Below are positions 5,904 to 6,374 of a DNA stretch of 6,374 nt, in pieces (within the stretch, counting starts at the first letter, position 1; every line of letters starts with the position of its first letter). The DNA lies in contig DAOWNV010000170.1 of assembly GCA_030642405.1 (NCBI GenBank), forward strand, positions 1 through 6,374, read 5' to 3'. The notes beneath the pieces were generated by a model that ran no database searches, was not told the DNA's origin, and was given only the letters and a program-made list of their open reading frames with translations. A program made the position numbers and the translations under genes. The DNA is from Desulfosarcina sp. GTDB lineage: Bacteria; Desulfobacterota; Desulfobacteria; Desulfobacterales; Desulfosarcinaceae.

Positions 5904-6215
5904 TTACAGTTTGATCTCCACGTCAACGCCAGGAGACAGGTCAAGCTTCATTAGCGCGTCAACAGTCTGTTGTGTCGGTTCGAGGATGTCCAAGAGCCTT
6001 TTATGTGTTCTCATCTCGAACTGCTCCCGGGACTTTTTATCCACATGGGGGGAGCGAAGTACACAGAACTTATTAATTTTGGTGGGCAACGGTATAGGCC
6101 CCACTACTTTAGCACCGGTTTTGCGGGCAGCGTCAAAAATATCGCTGGCCGATTGATCCAGAAGCTTATGGTCGTAAGCTTTGAGTCGGATCCTGATCTT
6201 GGAGTTCATTATCAT
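5904..6215 (-). CDS. rpsJ: 30S ribosomal protein S10 / NusE
   Basis: S10 is a 30S head protein and, as NusE, pairs with NusB and NusG to link transcription and translation and to drive rRNA antitermination. The protein has 103 residues, equal to E. coli. It shows KIRIRLKAYDHKLLDQSA (residues 6-23), GPIPLPT (39-45), the long loop with CVLRSPHVDKKSREQFE (51-67) and the end LSPGVDVEIKL. Two ATGs are possible, at 6213-6215 and two codons later at 6207-6209. An AGAGAG site lies 9 bases before the first and 15 before the second, so the first is chosen with moderate certainty. It is the first gene of the S10 operon, yet only 17 bases separate it from tuf, leaving no room for a leader. Confidence 0.97.
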   Translation of the reverse strand: MIMNSKIRIRLKAYDHKLLDQSASDIFDAARKTGAKVVGPIPLPTKINKFCVLRSPHVDKKSREQFEMRTHKRLLDILEPTQQTVDALMKLDLSPGVDVEIKL

Positions 6216-6232
6216 CGTTATCGACTCTCTCG

Positions 6233-6374
6233 TTATTCAATTATCTCACTAACAACACCGGCACCCACCGTACGACCGCCTTCACGGATGGCGAACCGAA
6301 GTTCCTTCTCCATGGCTATCGGTGTGATCAGCTCGGCAGATATGGCCACATTGTCGCCGGGCATTATCATCTCC
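6233..6374 (-). CDS. tuf: Elongation factor Tu, 3' end (cut by the right edge)
   Basis: EF-Tu is the GTPase that carries aminoacyl-tRNA to the ribosomal A site. Only the last 46 codons are present. They encode the end of domain 3, reading MPGDNVAISAELITPIAM and then FAIREGGRTVGAGVV, the most characteristic C-terminal signature of bacterial EF-Tu, and finish with SEIIE and a TAA stop. The GTPase domain lies outside the window. I read this gene by hand; it has no start here. Its place immediately before rpsJ matches the end of a str operon (rpsL, rpsG, fusA, tuf) running into the S10 operon. It could be one of two tuf copies in the genome; the window cannot tell. Confidence 0.97.
   Translation of the reverse strand, partial: EMIMPGDNVAISAELITPIAMEKELRFAIREGGRTVGAGVVSEIIE

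Overview
The window is a densely packed bacterial ribosomal-protein cluster, read entirely from the minus strand. In transcription order (right to left) it holds the 3' end of tuf (EF-Tu), the complete S10 operon (rpsJ, rplC, rplD, rplW, rplB, rpsS, rplV, rpsC, rplP, rpmC, rpsQ) and the first genes of the spc operon (rplN, rplX and the 5' two thirds of rplE, cut by the left edge). Every protein was assigned by its conserved sequence, and the gene order is the classical one with no insertion, loss, rearrangement or mobile element.

The source is a bacterium, probably a Deltaproteobacterium in the broad sense (Desulfobacterota, sulfate-reducer-like). This rests on tuf sitting directly before rpsJ, so that the str, S10 and spc blocks run together, on an L24 with a four-cysteine zinc ribbon, and on the style of the L3 and EF-Tu sequences. 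It is an inference from familiarity with these families, not the result of a search.

The genes sit 9 to 33 bases apart or overlap by one base (rplD/rplW, rplP/rpmC). The exceptions are an 86-base spacer between rplC and rplD and a 71-base spacer between rplB and rpsS. No gene-free stretch exceeds 100 bases. I see no tRNA, rRNA, CRISPR, repeat, clear promoter or intrinsic terminator, and the genes look like one transcriptional unit entering from the right edge and leaving at the left. Most genes have a recognisable Shine-Dalgarno sequence; rpsC uses a TTG start behind a very strong one, while rplC and rpsQ have weak ones.

Together the products build the core of both ribosomal subunits: S3, S10, S17 and S19 of the 30S, and L2, L3, L4, L5, L14, L16, L22, L23, L24 and L29 of the 50S. 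EF-Tu delivers aminoacyl-tRNA to the finished ribosome. This is housekeeping DNA. I found no undescribed system, and the observations in Part 2 are modest points of start-codon choice, spacer structure and residue variation.
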